From contig JAQFVV010012530.1 in NCBI GenBank assembly GCA_028023455.1, positions 312,001 to 376,000 of the forward strand: DNA of 64,000 bases, in the 5' to 3' direction. Source of the DNA: Epiperipatus broadwayi. Taxonomy: Eukaryota; Onychophora; Udeonychophora; Euonychophora; Peripatidae. The position numbers and the translations under genes are program-made. The notes under the pieces were generated by a model. That model had not been told where the DNA came from and searched no databases. It saw only the letters and a list, made by a program, of their open reading frames with translations. Of this stretch, positions 37,877 through 49,730 are shown in pieces. The first letter of the stretch is position 1. Every line of letters starts with the position of its first letter.

Positions 37877-38428
37877 AAAAAAAAAAACAAAGCAATAAAC
37901 ACATAAAGATAATATAGTGAAAAATTTAATATTATTAAATAATCTATGAATTTATCCAATTGTTAATATTAATAAATAAATAAAAGGATGTGCTAATTAT
38001 AAGTATTGCCTGTTGATGTAACCAATATCTGCATATCAAATTAAACAAGAATAAGCTAATCAAAAAGCTGCAAAAATGGGGGGGGGGGATGTTTAGTGAA
38101 AAATTGTATTAGGGATGACAACAGATAGCTTAAATGAAGGCAAACAAAAAAATATGATAAAAAAAGATAAAACTTTTAAAAATATAATTTTGTTTAACAA
38201 TGAAGGATTCAGAGGGAGGGAGTCACATCCATGTCACCATCAATCAATTTTTTGAAAGTAATTTTTCTGTGTTGAATGTGATATGCTTTTCTTTAATGGA
38301 TGGATATTTACATTTTATCCAAAATCTTGATTTTATTTTCATCATTGAATCATTAATAAATCACTTTTTCTTTCCTGATATTTAGACCATTTTATGTGGC
38401 CTTCATCAAAGGATTACTCTATATTTAT

Positions 38429-38582
38429 ATGGTGAAATATTTAATAAATGGAGATTTCATTTTTAATTCTAGTTAAAATCTGCAATCAGGATATTTTTAT
38501 GGCACAAGTCAATCAAAATCAGCTGCAGATTTGAACTAGAATTAAAAATGAATTCTCATTTATTATATATTTCACCATTTAT
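38429..38582. repeat. Inverted repeat, ~60-bp arms
   Basis: ATGGTGAAATATTTAATAAAT at 38429 and CATTTTTAATTCTAGTT are mirrored at 38521-38580. It sits just after a GTGGCCTTCATCA word (38396) that also occurs in the 49.7-51.7 kb units. It is probably a decayed foldback element. Confidence 0.8.
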
Positions 38583-38599
38583 AACTTCTGTTAAAAGAT

Positions 38600-40760
38600 T
38601 AACTTATCATGCATGATTCACAATATGGGAGTCAATTACAAAATAAGAATTAGGAGAAATATATTACAATTTCTCAAATCTATATAAGTTTGCCAAAGTA
38701 AAGATCCTGAGTCACAGTCAAAAAAAGTTTATTCCTTTTAAGTATATTATAATTCTGATAGTGCCTTAGTCTACACAGTTTGTTTTGATTGACTGTTACC
38801 ACAGTAGCACTTTTCACTAAAATAAAAAGTGGAATCTTCATTTATTAAATATTTTGCATTCTACGATATACATTAAAATCATTAAATTGCACATATATAT
38901 ATAGTAACCCTCCCCCAACACCAATTCTACATTTCCTATTAGCAAATACCTGGGGTGCCAGTAGCTAGCTCAGTGGGGGCTACAGAGTTCTATAAGGTGT
39001 AAAATGCATACTAAACATAGGAGGAAACATTGTGAATTAATAGGAGTAAAATATCTATTGGGTTTTACAATAAATAAATAGTTGAAATTGGTAAGGTTCC
39101 ACCATTTAAATTAACAAGTTATAGTTTAATCTCATCTCCTCCCATCATCTAAATGCATCAAACAACCTTTACTGTGTGATAGAATTAAATTAATAAAATA
39201 AAAATGTAGTACTAATTAACTCTACTGTATAGTAAGTTAAAACTAAATAAAAACAAAATACAGCACTACTTAACTTTTATTGTCCAGTAATTTAAAATAA
39301 ATATATAACTTAATACCTAATTTAAAATAATAAGGAAATATCTCAGGGAATTTATTGTACGGCTTATTTTTAAATTTATACTTTACAATAATTACTAATT
39401 AGCATCACAAAAGTAATAACATAAATTAAGCATTATTCTAATAAAATAGTAGTAGTTAGAGAATGAAAGAAATATGGTACATTTTGATTTCAATTCATCA
39501 TCTAAATAATAACTGGATACTAAAAATTTTCCCAGAGAATCATCAATTAGTCAAGCACTTCATATGGTGTCTGGATTGAAAAAACAATATCATCAGATCT
39601 GAAAATATTCATCATTAAATTTATGAAATAGTGCAATCATATCATATTGGATATGTAAGTGTGTGTGTGGAAACATAGTACATGAAGGCATGCCAAAGAA
39701 TAACTCTGAACAAAGTTTTTAAATAAATAAAACATTTATTACATAATATAGCTAAACAAACATTTTGTACTACTACTTTACACTTGTACATGTATTGGCC
39801 AATTCCAATACCCATGACTGAATAGACTAACATAAGAGTAGTTAACATTAAAACAATCTTCTTGGTATTTTTACTTCAAACATATGCAAACTATCAGTCA
39901 ATTCTGATATGCTTATGGAAAAAAAAAAACATTTATTAACACTAACACTAGAATAATAAAATATGAAATTAAACTTCTTTGTACTTTTACTTAAAATACA
40001 CACATGCTATTAGGTAACTTTAACATTCTGCCAACCCAATCAACACTGGGGTAGCTAAACATTAAAATAATACAATATGGATTTAAATGTATGAGTTAGA
40101 GATCACGCTAACCTTCACAAATCAATTAAATAATTCTATTAACTAGCTACACTTTCTTTCATTTTGCTTCCTCATTCAAAATGAGGATGAATCATTCTGA
40201 GAATTTGATGACATAAAACAAAATAATTGGTATGATATGATTTGAAATATTGATTTAAGACTTACAAATCAGTGATAGATGTTTTCCATACCTTCAGAAT
40301 TAACAGTTTTTTATATATGCATCTATATTGTGCTACCTGTTATAACATAATTAACACAGCCATATCCCATCGGTTTACTTATGAATCTAAGATAAAAATA
40401 TAATATGGATGATGCCATAGACCAACCAAGCTTTAACACAAATTTTACTTTAGATGTTCTATAAAAGAAATTCATCCTACTTTTATTTTTTTATTAGGAA
40501 ACTACATTACACCAGCTATGAATAAATGATGGGAAAACATTCCAAATGGATACATGAGGGCCAAGAAGGCTTTCTTAACTCTAATTATTTAAACAACAAA
40601 ATACAGTGACTCCCTAACCTTACTCAGAGGCTTAAATACTGATGTGGACTTTGTCTTATCACTGGAAAACAAGGGGAATACAATACTTTACTTCACATAA
40701 ATATAATCATCATAGTATGCAATTGCTTAATCTGGAAAATATAATCCACTCAGGACCAAT
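38600..40760. other. AT-rich stretch without recognised gene
   Basis: A diverged 56-bp tandem pair lies at about 39187-39300 (TAGTACTAATTAACT / CAGCACTACTTAACT). Nothing else is supported. Confidence 0.4.
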
Positions 40761-40781
40761 ATTTCAATAAACTAAGGGAGA

Positions 40782-40867
40782 GAGGTCAGTGATGGCTGCT
40801 TTACAAGCAGTTTGCCCCAGGTTGGCGGGTCCACTTCCCGGCTGATGCTATGACATATGAGAAAAAA
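40782..40867 (+). mobile_element. tRNA-derived SINE, 5'-truncated, with target duplication
   Basis: It shares GAGGTCAGYG, GCTGATGCTATGACA and the A-rich tail with the copies at 37785 and 52717, but lacks the first ~14 bases. The direct repeat AAACTAAGGGAGA flanks it at 40769-40781 and 40866-40878, allowing for the poly-A junction. This confirms insertion by target-primed retrotransposition. Confidence 0.85.
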
Positions 40868-40879
40868 ACTAAGGGAGAA

Positions 40880-43570
40880 TTCTCTCAATCCCTGGCAATG
40901 CAATATATATCATAAATGATTTATTTCTTTATAGCCACTAAATACATTTCAATCTAAGCACAAAAAATAATAAATTCACTCTTAGATAAATCCCTAATCC
41001 TTCCACCTCTTTTGGAATATCACATCATCCAAATCAGATTGGAAAAGTAAGTCAATTAACTTTTAATTCAACAATTATATAAATGGATTAAACAACAGAC
41101 AAGTACACATGCATAATAATGCACAAAATAATTTCAAATCATATTCAATGCATAAATATTGAAATGACAGTAATTAATAATGTTAAAAAAATGAATCTCT
41201 TATTCCTGACAAATCATAAATATTTTAAATCTGAAATATAATAATTATTACTAAATAAACATCATCATTTCTAGCAAAGCAAAGGTAAAACAAACTTTTG
41301 TGTATTTAATATTAACTAACAAATTAAAATAAAATTTTGATTTGTGACAAACTACAAGTCTTTTAAATTTGAAGCAAAATAATTATTAATAAATGGACCT
41401 CATAATCTCTGAAAATATAAAGATAAAATAATTTTATGCATTTACCCCTTTTTAAAATTAGCCATTAGCTTCCTAATAGTGAATAAATATTTCTATCACT
41501 AGCACATGCATATATATATTTCTTCATATTATACTTATCCGAGATGATCTTGAAGTAAAAGAAATATAATTAAATAAAAAATATAAGACAATTGATCTAC
41601 TTATCTATCATATACAAAAAAATAAATAAATAAATCTTCATTGACTGGGAACATAAGAGTTCATTTGCACAGTCCATAAATAATACATCTTGGTCATGTA
41701 CAAAATGATGATGATAATTGTAAAACAAATAGATGTTAGTAGACCCATAAAAATTTCCTGCAGAACAAACAATATGTATTTGGGTCTAATTAAGAGCATT
41801 TCAAAAGTTCTTAGCAATAGCTAACTGAATTGCTGACAATATCGCATGCAAAGTATTAATAACGGCAAATAAATATTTACTACTGCATATTTTGGTAATA
41901 ATTTATTGTTTAACTAATTACAATAATCAAGGCATTGTGCTGAATTGTCAAAAATCATCCTTTAGGCATTAGCTGATTATTTCATAATATTCACTTAAGT
42001 CTACATAAGTTTATTGACAAAATATATTTTAAAACAGATCAAATACAGATGAGGAGAACAATAAAATAAAAGTGTTCACATCTAATATTCATGCTCTTGT
42101 ACTTGTTCAGTCATAAGCACATTTAAATATAAGTTAGTGATCCATTAATTATAAAATTCATGCATTCCATTCCTTAATCCTAGAGAAGTGAATGGTTAAG
42201 TATATTTTTGTTCAATAATAATAATAAAGCATGTTAGAATAAGTTAGATACACACATCCTTCCATCTAAACTTTGCTCTTTTATAGCTAGTAGAAATTTT
42301 TAATATAGAGTATATATGTTTTATAAAAGAGTTCAGCATAATTTTTCGAGAAAAATAGCAAAATTCCCACATTCCAATTATTTCTTTAATATTAGAGATT
42401 AAAATTAGGCAAATCAAATTTGAAATATAGAACATATGCATCCCCAATGATGATTCTTAAATCTAAATAGTCAATTGGAAATATAGAGAGATGCTCCTTG
42501 TTTAAAGTTGTTTAAGTCTCCAACCTTGTCTTTATCTTACTAAAAAAATTTCTTAACTATTTTCATACAGAAAATTAATATAATTTTGTACTTTTGAGTT
42601 TGAATTGAATCTCAACCACTTGATTATGGAAGACTCAATTTGTAGAGGGAGAATTGTAGTAATAAAAGCCAACTTTCTTGTAAAGTATCCCCATTTTATA
42701 TCTGATTATTACTTAGCCATCTATTTCTTCCACCAATCAAAGGTCACTCATTCAAAGTTCAACTTTAAAGAAAGGTCAATCCCTTCTTCTGCACTGAGAT
42801 AATGAACTGCAAATATTCAATAACTTTTTTTCTCTTGAAAAAGAAAGAAAAAAATCATTCTGTCTTCTAAATAATATTAATTAAATTGACTCCCCCCCAA
42901 AAAAAATTCTGCATTTATAGAATGACAAAAAAAAATATTTTAGCAAATAAAATAATTGATAGTGTATTTGTTTTGTTTGATAATTCACTAATCCATTGAT
43001 CTATCAATCACTTAAAAGGTGTTTAAACTGGTTATCAGAGATATTGATTATGAAATTAAATATTTTACTGTAAAACATAGTATTTGGTATTTTAATTAAT
43101 TACATGAATGAAAAATGAAGTTGTAACATAGCACAAACATACATGCACACACATAAATGCTGCACTACAAGTACTAAACTAATCTGGCCAAAATAGAAAC
43201 ATATATGACCATGAATCAAATATACTGTATGTACTATACTATGGACTGGAGTATCAAGTTGCAAATAAACCAGAAAATCAAACAAATATCAATCACTGTC
43301 TTACAGACAAGACAAATCTGGATCAATTTAACCTATACACCAACAATTTTATGACAAGCGATCCCCCTTTCTATCATTAAATATTCACCAAAAAAATTAC
43401 TAAATATCTCAAAACTTTCAAATAATATCTACAAGTGCATTCTAAACAGGGTTTTAGATTATTAATGAATTTTTTTTTTAATTTTAAGTTATTTATTTTT
43501 TTTAGTTAAATGCATCCAGCTGTTACTAATACAGTGCTATCTAATTATAATTGTTTTCTTGTGCCTATTC
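40880..43570. other. AT-rich stretch without recognised gene
   Basis: Only short unsupported frames (42244-42447 minus, 42605-42802 plus, 43100-43285 minus). Codon content is AT-driven and no domain is recognised. Confidence 0.4.
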
Positions 43571-43580
43571 AGAAGGTCAC

Positions 43581-45495
43581 TATATATATATTGTAATGAG
43601 CACATACAACGTTACATTGTTTTTTTATTATTAAACATGAAAAAAATAAAAGTTCGCAAATAAAAACTTCTTTTTTTTAAGAATTAAAAATTGAAAATTA
43701 AAAAATCATCTTAAACTCATATATATATATAAAATTGCACAGATGAAAAAAAATATTAAAATAAAACTTTATTAAAAATAGAAAAAGTATTTTAAAAGCA
43801 AAAACTTAAAAAGATTTAGAGATAAAAATATATCTTTAAGTTTGGAAAACAAATTAATTAATGTTATTGAAAAATGGAAATGATTATTTTAATTAGTCAA
43901 AGTGAACTAGCCCTTGGGCATTTAAATGTATAAGCAATGGTCAGATAGGAAAACAATAGAAACTAACAGCAAATGAGAGAAATCCATTGGGAAATTGGAC
44001 CTCAGTGGAAGGATCATCATCATCAATGACATAACGTCCATTGGATCCAAGAGTTACATATAAAAGAAAAAGGTGGAAATAAATTTTTAGTTGAGTAAAG
44101 AAAATAGAAGAGATGTGATTATATGTTTTAGTGCGGAGTGAAGGAGAAGGGATTGAAAAGACGCACTCTTCAATCCTATCAGTCTCGTTAAAAAAGAAAA
44201 GAGAAATGACATCGTTTTCCTAGATTGAGGACCATAGGACATCGAGGGAATTAATGCTGGCTCCAAATGGCAAGCAACTGCAAGAAATTAGAAACTACAG
44301 ACTTGTTAAAATTGTAAGAACTTTATGAACTCTAAGCTTTAAATCTATTTCTAAAACTCCAGTATACTAAACAGTAAGAACTTTAATTTTAAAACTTGTT
44401 CCGTCTTTGAAATAATTGAAATAGAATCCTATCTGACCAACTTTATTTATTAATAAGTAATTTTAATTTGATGTATTTCTTTTGTAAAATCATTTCCATT
44501 TATTTTTTTTTTTTGGTTCTTTTAAGTTTTATTTATAATTTTTGTTTTTCGCTAATTGAATATTATATAAATGTTAAGCTTAAGTCGGCGTGAATGGCTA
44601 TATAGATTTGTAAAGTTATATTAGGGGAGGGTAATCTTAGGTTATTTGTTTCGTAGTTAAATTAGGTCAATGGATTGGATATATTGGTGTAATTAGTAGA
44701 TGTAGTACGAGATTCACTATGGGCAGAATCACTTTATATGCCGCACACTTCCTTTTTGGCCTATGGAATGCGATTCATAAGTCGGCAAAATGACCACAGC
44801 CTTTCCTATGGAGTTTTTTTTTTATTGCTCTTCTTGTCAGATAGATGTAGTATTCCTATCTGACAAGAGGCAATTTCTTCTCTTAACCTTTAGTGCTACC
44901 GTATTTCGTATTACATTGAATGCATCGATATATCAGATGAATTGACGTTGGTTTGACTGTGAACTTTTGGCCTAAGGTTAAATAAGGATAGAATATTTTC
45001 TTTCAAATGCAAATCTATGTAGTCTATTCATACTCGTCACTCTAAATAAAAATACTAAACTCATCTGTGCGAACTTATAAAAATTAAAATGTAAATTTAT
45101 AAAAATTAAAATGTAAATTAAAATCTAAAATCAAAGTTAAAAATGTAAATTAAATTTTAAAATGTAAAACTGATACTAAAACAATTTTAAATATTATATA
45201 TGTGCGTAAATAAATGTTTGTGTGTATAATTACTGGCAGTGGCTTATTTTATTCTTTTTTTATATATTCTTAGATAAGAATTTATCATAAAATGTAAATC
45301 TCTGCTATTCCACTAAGCTAGTGACAATGGGCTAATGACCGGAAACAAAATATATAAAAATAAAAAAATAAAATTTTTTTTTGACTTACATATCTGCCTA
45401 CTTTATAAATTTTCTAGGTTCAAATGCCTAGTGGCGCCCTGTAATGTAGATTACATTAAGTCCCACTATCTCTGGATCATTATAATATATATATA
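43581..45495 (+). mobile_element. Unclassified ~1.9-kb dispersed element, copy 1
   Basis: It is collinear with 56981-59079 over nearly its whole length. It starts inside (TA)n with TTGTAATGAGCACA and ends ATCATTATAATATATATATA. The two ends form a short imperfect inverted repeat: TATATATTGTAATGAGC versus, inverted, TATATATTATAATGATC. TGGCGCCCTGTAATG near the right end resembles an LTR-retrotransposon primer-binding site (TGGCGCC). A 12-bp perfect hairpin, CTTGTCAGATAG / CTATCTGACAAG, lies at about 44834-44868. No coding region is seen. It could be a large non-autonomous DNA element or a terminal LTR. Confidence 0.75.
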
Positions 45496-45499
45496 AACA

Positions 45500-47950
45500 C
45501 ATTATGAAAATAATAATGACTAATTTCAAAAATATTAACCTTCTCACAAACTTCTCTTTATAGCATTATATATATATATATTCTAATGGCAAATATCATC
45601 TTTACCCCTATCTGTCTTACCAGGATGTCTCTAAGCTATTTGAACCTAGAAAAAAGTGCCACATTGGGTAGCCACTTATAACGGTATTTAGTATGAATCT
45701 ATATCTAGTTCTAGTTGGTATACCATTTACAACAGTATTTATCCAGCCCTAATTAATATGCCATTTATAACAGTAAATAACTTGCCTGAGTTGGTACCCT
45801 ATTTATAATGGTATATCAGATTTCAATTTATAGTGGTATGTAGTTTTAACATTTATAACACAGTATACCAGTTGCACCTGTAGTGATGTGAAATGATCTT
45901 CATCAGCCCACAGTCATGCAGATAAATTCTTATACAAACTTTCCGACAAATTCTTATAGCATTTTTCATACTGGAATAGGTTAAAATTAATGTTGCACAA
46001 AATGCATACTTTTCATTTTCTCACATGTGGTTGAGATCAAAGTTGAGTCACAATTTTATAGTGATAGTCATCAGAACATAATCACCATCAGTCTACAGTT
46101 GACTATCTATATATTCTTATACTGAATTAATGTGTAGACTAGCTCCCTACTGGTAAACATGATCCAGTGAGTTGGTGGGAGAATAAATAAATTCTTGTAC
46201 TGGAGGGGCCTAAGATAAATATGATAGATGTATATATAAATAAATGATATTTAATCAGTCGACATCATAAGTTTTTATATATCATATCTGATCACTTAAC
46301 ATCACCAGTCTTTTTAGATCATATTTAGTCACCTAACATCATATGTCTTTCTAGATCATATTTGATCACTTATCACCATAGGTCTCTATGATTTCGTTAT
46401 GAACGGCATACCCTAGATCAGATCACAAACAATAAATAAACAAAAGACAATCATTATTTGTATAGCCATTTAGTCTAACTAACCCCTAGTTTAATAATCA
46501 ATATGATGATGGTGATAACTCTCCCATCCAGGTTTTATAATTAACATCACAATTAACATAAATCATGTCTGTTATTAATTTAGAATTGATAAATAATATG
46601 CTGGTATTCACCAACATCTAGAATATAACAACCTTCAGTAGTTCACTGGATATTTCAATAACAATAGGTTAATATGCATGGCTCTTTTTAAGTCATATTA
46701 TATAGCTTCCTATCTCTAGTTATTTATTACATTGTCACATCTTTAAATCATGTTTTATGATTGGTATCCATTAGTTATGATGATGATTAAGCTAAATTTT
46801 TTTCACCAAGAAAAATAGTCAACCTTAAGAAAACTATAAACTTCTTTAATCAAAGAATTGAATTTTATTATTAATATATATATTGAAAATGTACTTAAAA
46901 ATCAATAGATTGGTTACATTTAATGATAATATAATCTTCCCTCTCCCCCCAAATGAATTTAAACTCAATCGTTAGTAGCATATAATTTGATATATGAATG
47001 TTGACACATTTAGTAAGGTGTAAAGATATTGCAGATCATGGAAAATTTTCATTTTATAAATAAACACTCGAAGTACACACATACACGCATAGTATATAAC
47101 ATATAGATTTCTATGTATAAAATTTTAAAAATAATTGAGAAGTCGGTAGAGAAAATTTATTTAAATTACAAAGATAGGAATATCTAAAGAGAGATTATAA
47201 TTCTCATTCATCTTAATCCCCATCAAGCTAGCTTACTGATTATCTTAAATTTATTTCACAGTGTAATAAATTTCTAGCTCACACTCTTTCTGGATTTGCA
47301 CATTCATACCCCACATATCCATGCAGGCATATATATCACTGCATGCGTATTATATCTTGCTATTAACAAATCTTGTATTCGACCTTTATATATATAACAA
47401 GCAAAATTAATATACAAAAAGAAAACACTTTAAAAAAATATATACATACATAAATGATTACATATAATGATTATAAAATTATAATAAAATAAATAATATA
47501 ATCTTAATATAGTTAATATTCATCATTATTAAAAAACCCCTTTTTAATACATTATGCTTATTTTAATGCTTTGGATAGAGAGAGAAAAATGAACATTAAC
47601 AATAACAAAAAAAAAAAAAAATTGCTCAGAGTTATTAAAAAAATATATATTAACATGTAGAAACCATTTCAGTTAGTTTAATGAATTTTATTCAAAGTAA
47701 AGTTTATTAAAGTTTAGAAATTTGAATTCAGCTACACACATGCTTAGATAAATTTCTTTTAAGCTCAGCCTAGTATTTTTTCTTATTTTACTGTGATGAT
47801 GATGGTGATGATAATATAGGTTTTGGAAACGATCAGTGTACAGCCTGTATTTCATTAGGGACACTTTTCTTTAATACTGCAATGGGTTCTTGTTTTTGCT
47901 GTGTTTGTAGTCCTACTAATAGATAAATGGATATTTTTGTTCTTTTCATA
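45500..47950. repeat. AT-rich region with two short tandem arrays
   Basis: At 45671-45870 a motif like CCATTTATAACAGTAT recurs about six times with irregular 30-55 bp spacing. At about 46258-46395 a ~43-bp unit containing TAGATCATATTTGATCACTT recurs three to four times with CATCATA. No gene is supported. Confidence 0.65.
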
Positions 47951-47959
47951 CACTTCTTG

Positions 47960-48386
47960 CATTAGATACCAACAGTAACCACCTAAACATTCACAGTAAA
48001 GATAGTAATCAATATTTCTCACTGCTGTCAAGGCAACTTTCTCACCTTTTAATAGCAAGAATGGAAATCCATTCTTACTAATGGTCCATTGAATATATAT
48101 GGACACTTAAAGATTGCAACTTGACTACAGAGGTATGAAATATTGATACAATGAAGTTTAAATAAACCTCTGTAAACATGAAATAAACATGTCACTGTAA
48201 TGCATACTAATAAATAGTCAATTATAACATTACAAACTGCAATACTTTTAAATTGCTCATGTAATAAGAATGGATTTCCATTCTTGCTATTAAAAGATGT
48301 GAAGGTTGCCTTGACAGCAGTGAAAAATATTGATTACTCTTTTTACTGTGAATGTTTAGGTGGTTACTGATTGGTATCTAATTACA
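47960..48386. mobile_element. Foldback / MITE-like element with ~120-bp inverted arms
   Basis: The left arm (47960-48077) and right arm (48264-48386) are inverted copies that share CTTTTAATAGCAAGAATGGA and ACTGCTGTCAAGGCAACYTT. The spacer of about 185 bp is non-coding. The minus-strand frame at 48106-47855 is a by-product. Confidence 0.9.
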
Positions 48387-48684
48387 TCATTATCCCAGTT
48401 AGCTTTAAGCACTATTTCACTTATTAATCCTAAATAATAATTTAATAAAAAACTTTTTCTATGCAGAAAATATGAAATTATTAAAAACCTTTTGATTTAT
48501 ATATGTCAGTATTTAAATTTTGGTGTTCACATATACACATTTGTGCATATGCACACATATATAAAACCTGTGTAATTTATAAAAGTAAAGATAGAAAAAT
48601 ATATATTGTATTAATAGATGATTGGTGAAAGCAAATTAAATGATATAAACACTAAAAACTATGAGTACTATTAAAAATAAAAGT

Positions 48685-49700
48685 ACACCTGGGTCTCATT
48701 TTATGTGGTATTATAGGTTCCACAGAAAACCCGCATTAAAAAAAAATCACACAAAAATAGACTTAACTTACCTTGAAAAATGGGGGATAGAGTCTGTAAT
48801 TTTCAGAATTCGCATAAAAGCAAAGCAACAAAGAAAAATTAAAATTCACATTAAAAAAATAAGCAAATAAAGTATGACTAATAAAAAATTTCAAATATTT
48901 GAAAAAAATTAATACAAGACAAACTTTTTTTATTAACTACAGTATTTAATTTTACATTTTTCATACATATTTTAATCATTAATGCTACCATTCATTTGTA
49001 AACTGGGTAGAAATCAGATTCGATGTGATGTGATGTATTGTGGCTTCTCCTTAAATGAAGTCAAGAATCTCTCAGCAATTATGCCCAGAAAAACCTGTTA
49101 GCCACTTTATTTTTATTCGTGATGTGATATACAACTAGCGCCACTTTCCAATCTTTTTTCCAATTTTAGACTTTTTTCACTTGTGCTGTGTTAATGTTTT
49201 TCTGTTTCTATATTAAAAAAATGAGATCGAAATCAAAACAAAAAGATTATACATTATCATTAGAAAGATTATTTTCAGTTTATAAAAATCTTCATTTTTT
49301 ATTTTAAAAATCTAAAAGATTATTTATTTCTTTTATATATAACAAAATATACATTTTAAAAGTTTAATTTTTTTGAATATTTATTGCGATATTATTGCGA
49401 TATTTTTATATGTAAGTATAAATCTATTATTATTATTTACTCATTAGTATAAATAGGTTATTTACATAGAAGCTAAGATTCTAAATACAGCTTCAGGCCA
49501 TATTCATGTTCGCTAATAATATAATGTTATACTTTTGAAAAAAAAAAAGTATTTCAAGTGAAAATAAGTTGTTAATAATTTAAATTTCTTGATATCTAAT
49601 AAATATAGTGAAATGTGAAAGATATTAAGAAGAAACATTGAATCACATAACTTCAAAATCACATTAAAATAATCTCATAAAATGAGACCCAGGTGTACTA
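48685..49700. mobile_element. Tigger/pogo-like element, second copy, with nested LINE tail
   Basis: The ends TACACCTGGGTCTCATTTTA (48685) and TAAAATGAGACCCAGGTGTA (ending near 49697) are perfect inverted repeats. Subterminal AATAGACTTAACTTACCTTG matches the copy at 13990. The inside is shorter and non-coding. A LINE 3' tail interrupts it at about 49022-49130. Its cleaner TIRs suggest it is younger, or less mutated at the ends, than the first copy. Confidence 0.85.
49022..49130 (-). mobile_element. LINE 3'-end fragment nested in the Tigger-like copy
   Basis: GATGTGATGTGATGT at the left is the reversed (CATCA)n tail. AAGAATCTCTCAGC and CAGAAAAACCTGTTAGCCAC match the 3' ends at 11800-11870 and 28700-28800. 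GATGTGAT near 49120 could be the other target duplication. Confidence 0.7.
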
Positions 49701-49730
49701 AAAAGTACAATTAAGAAAGAACAAAATTAA

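Noticed and set aside
45430-45445. TGGCGCCCTG as a retrotransposon primer-binding site
   Set aside because: It is suggestive, but there is no LTR end CA directly before it and no gag or pol after it. Kept only as a hint.
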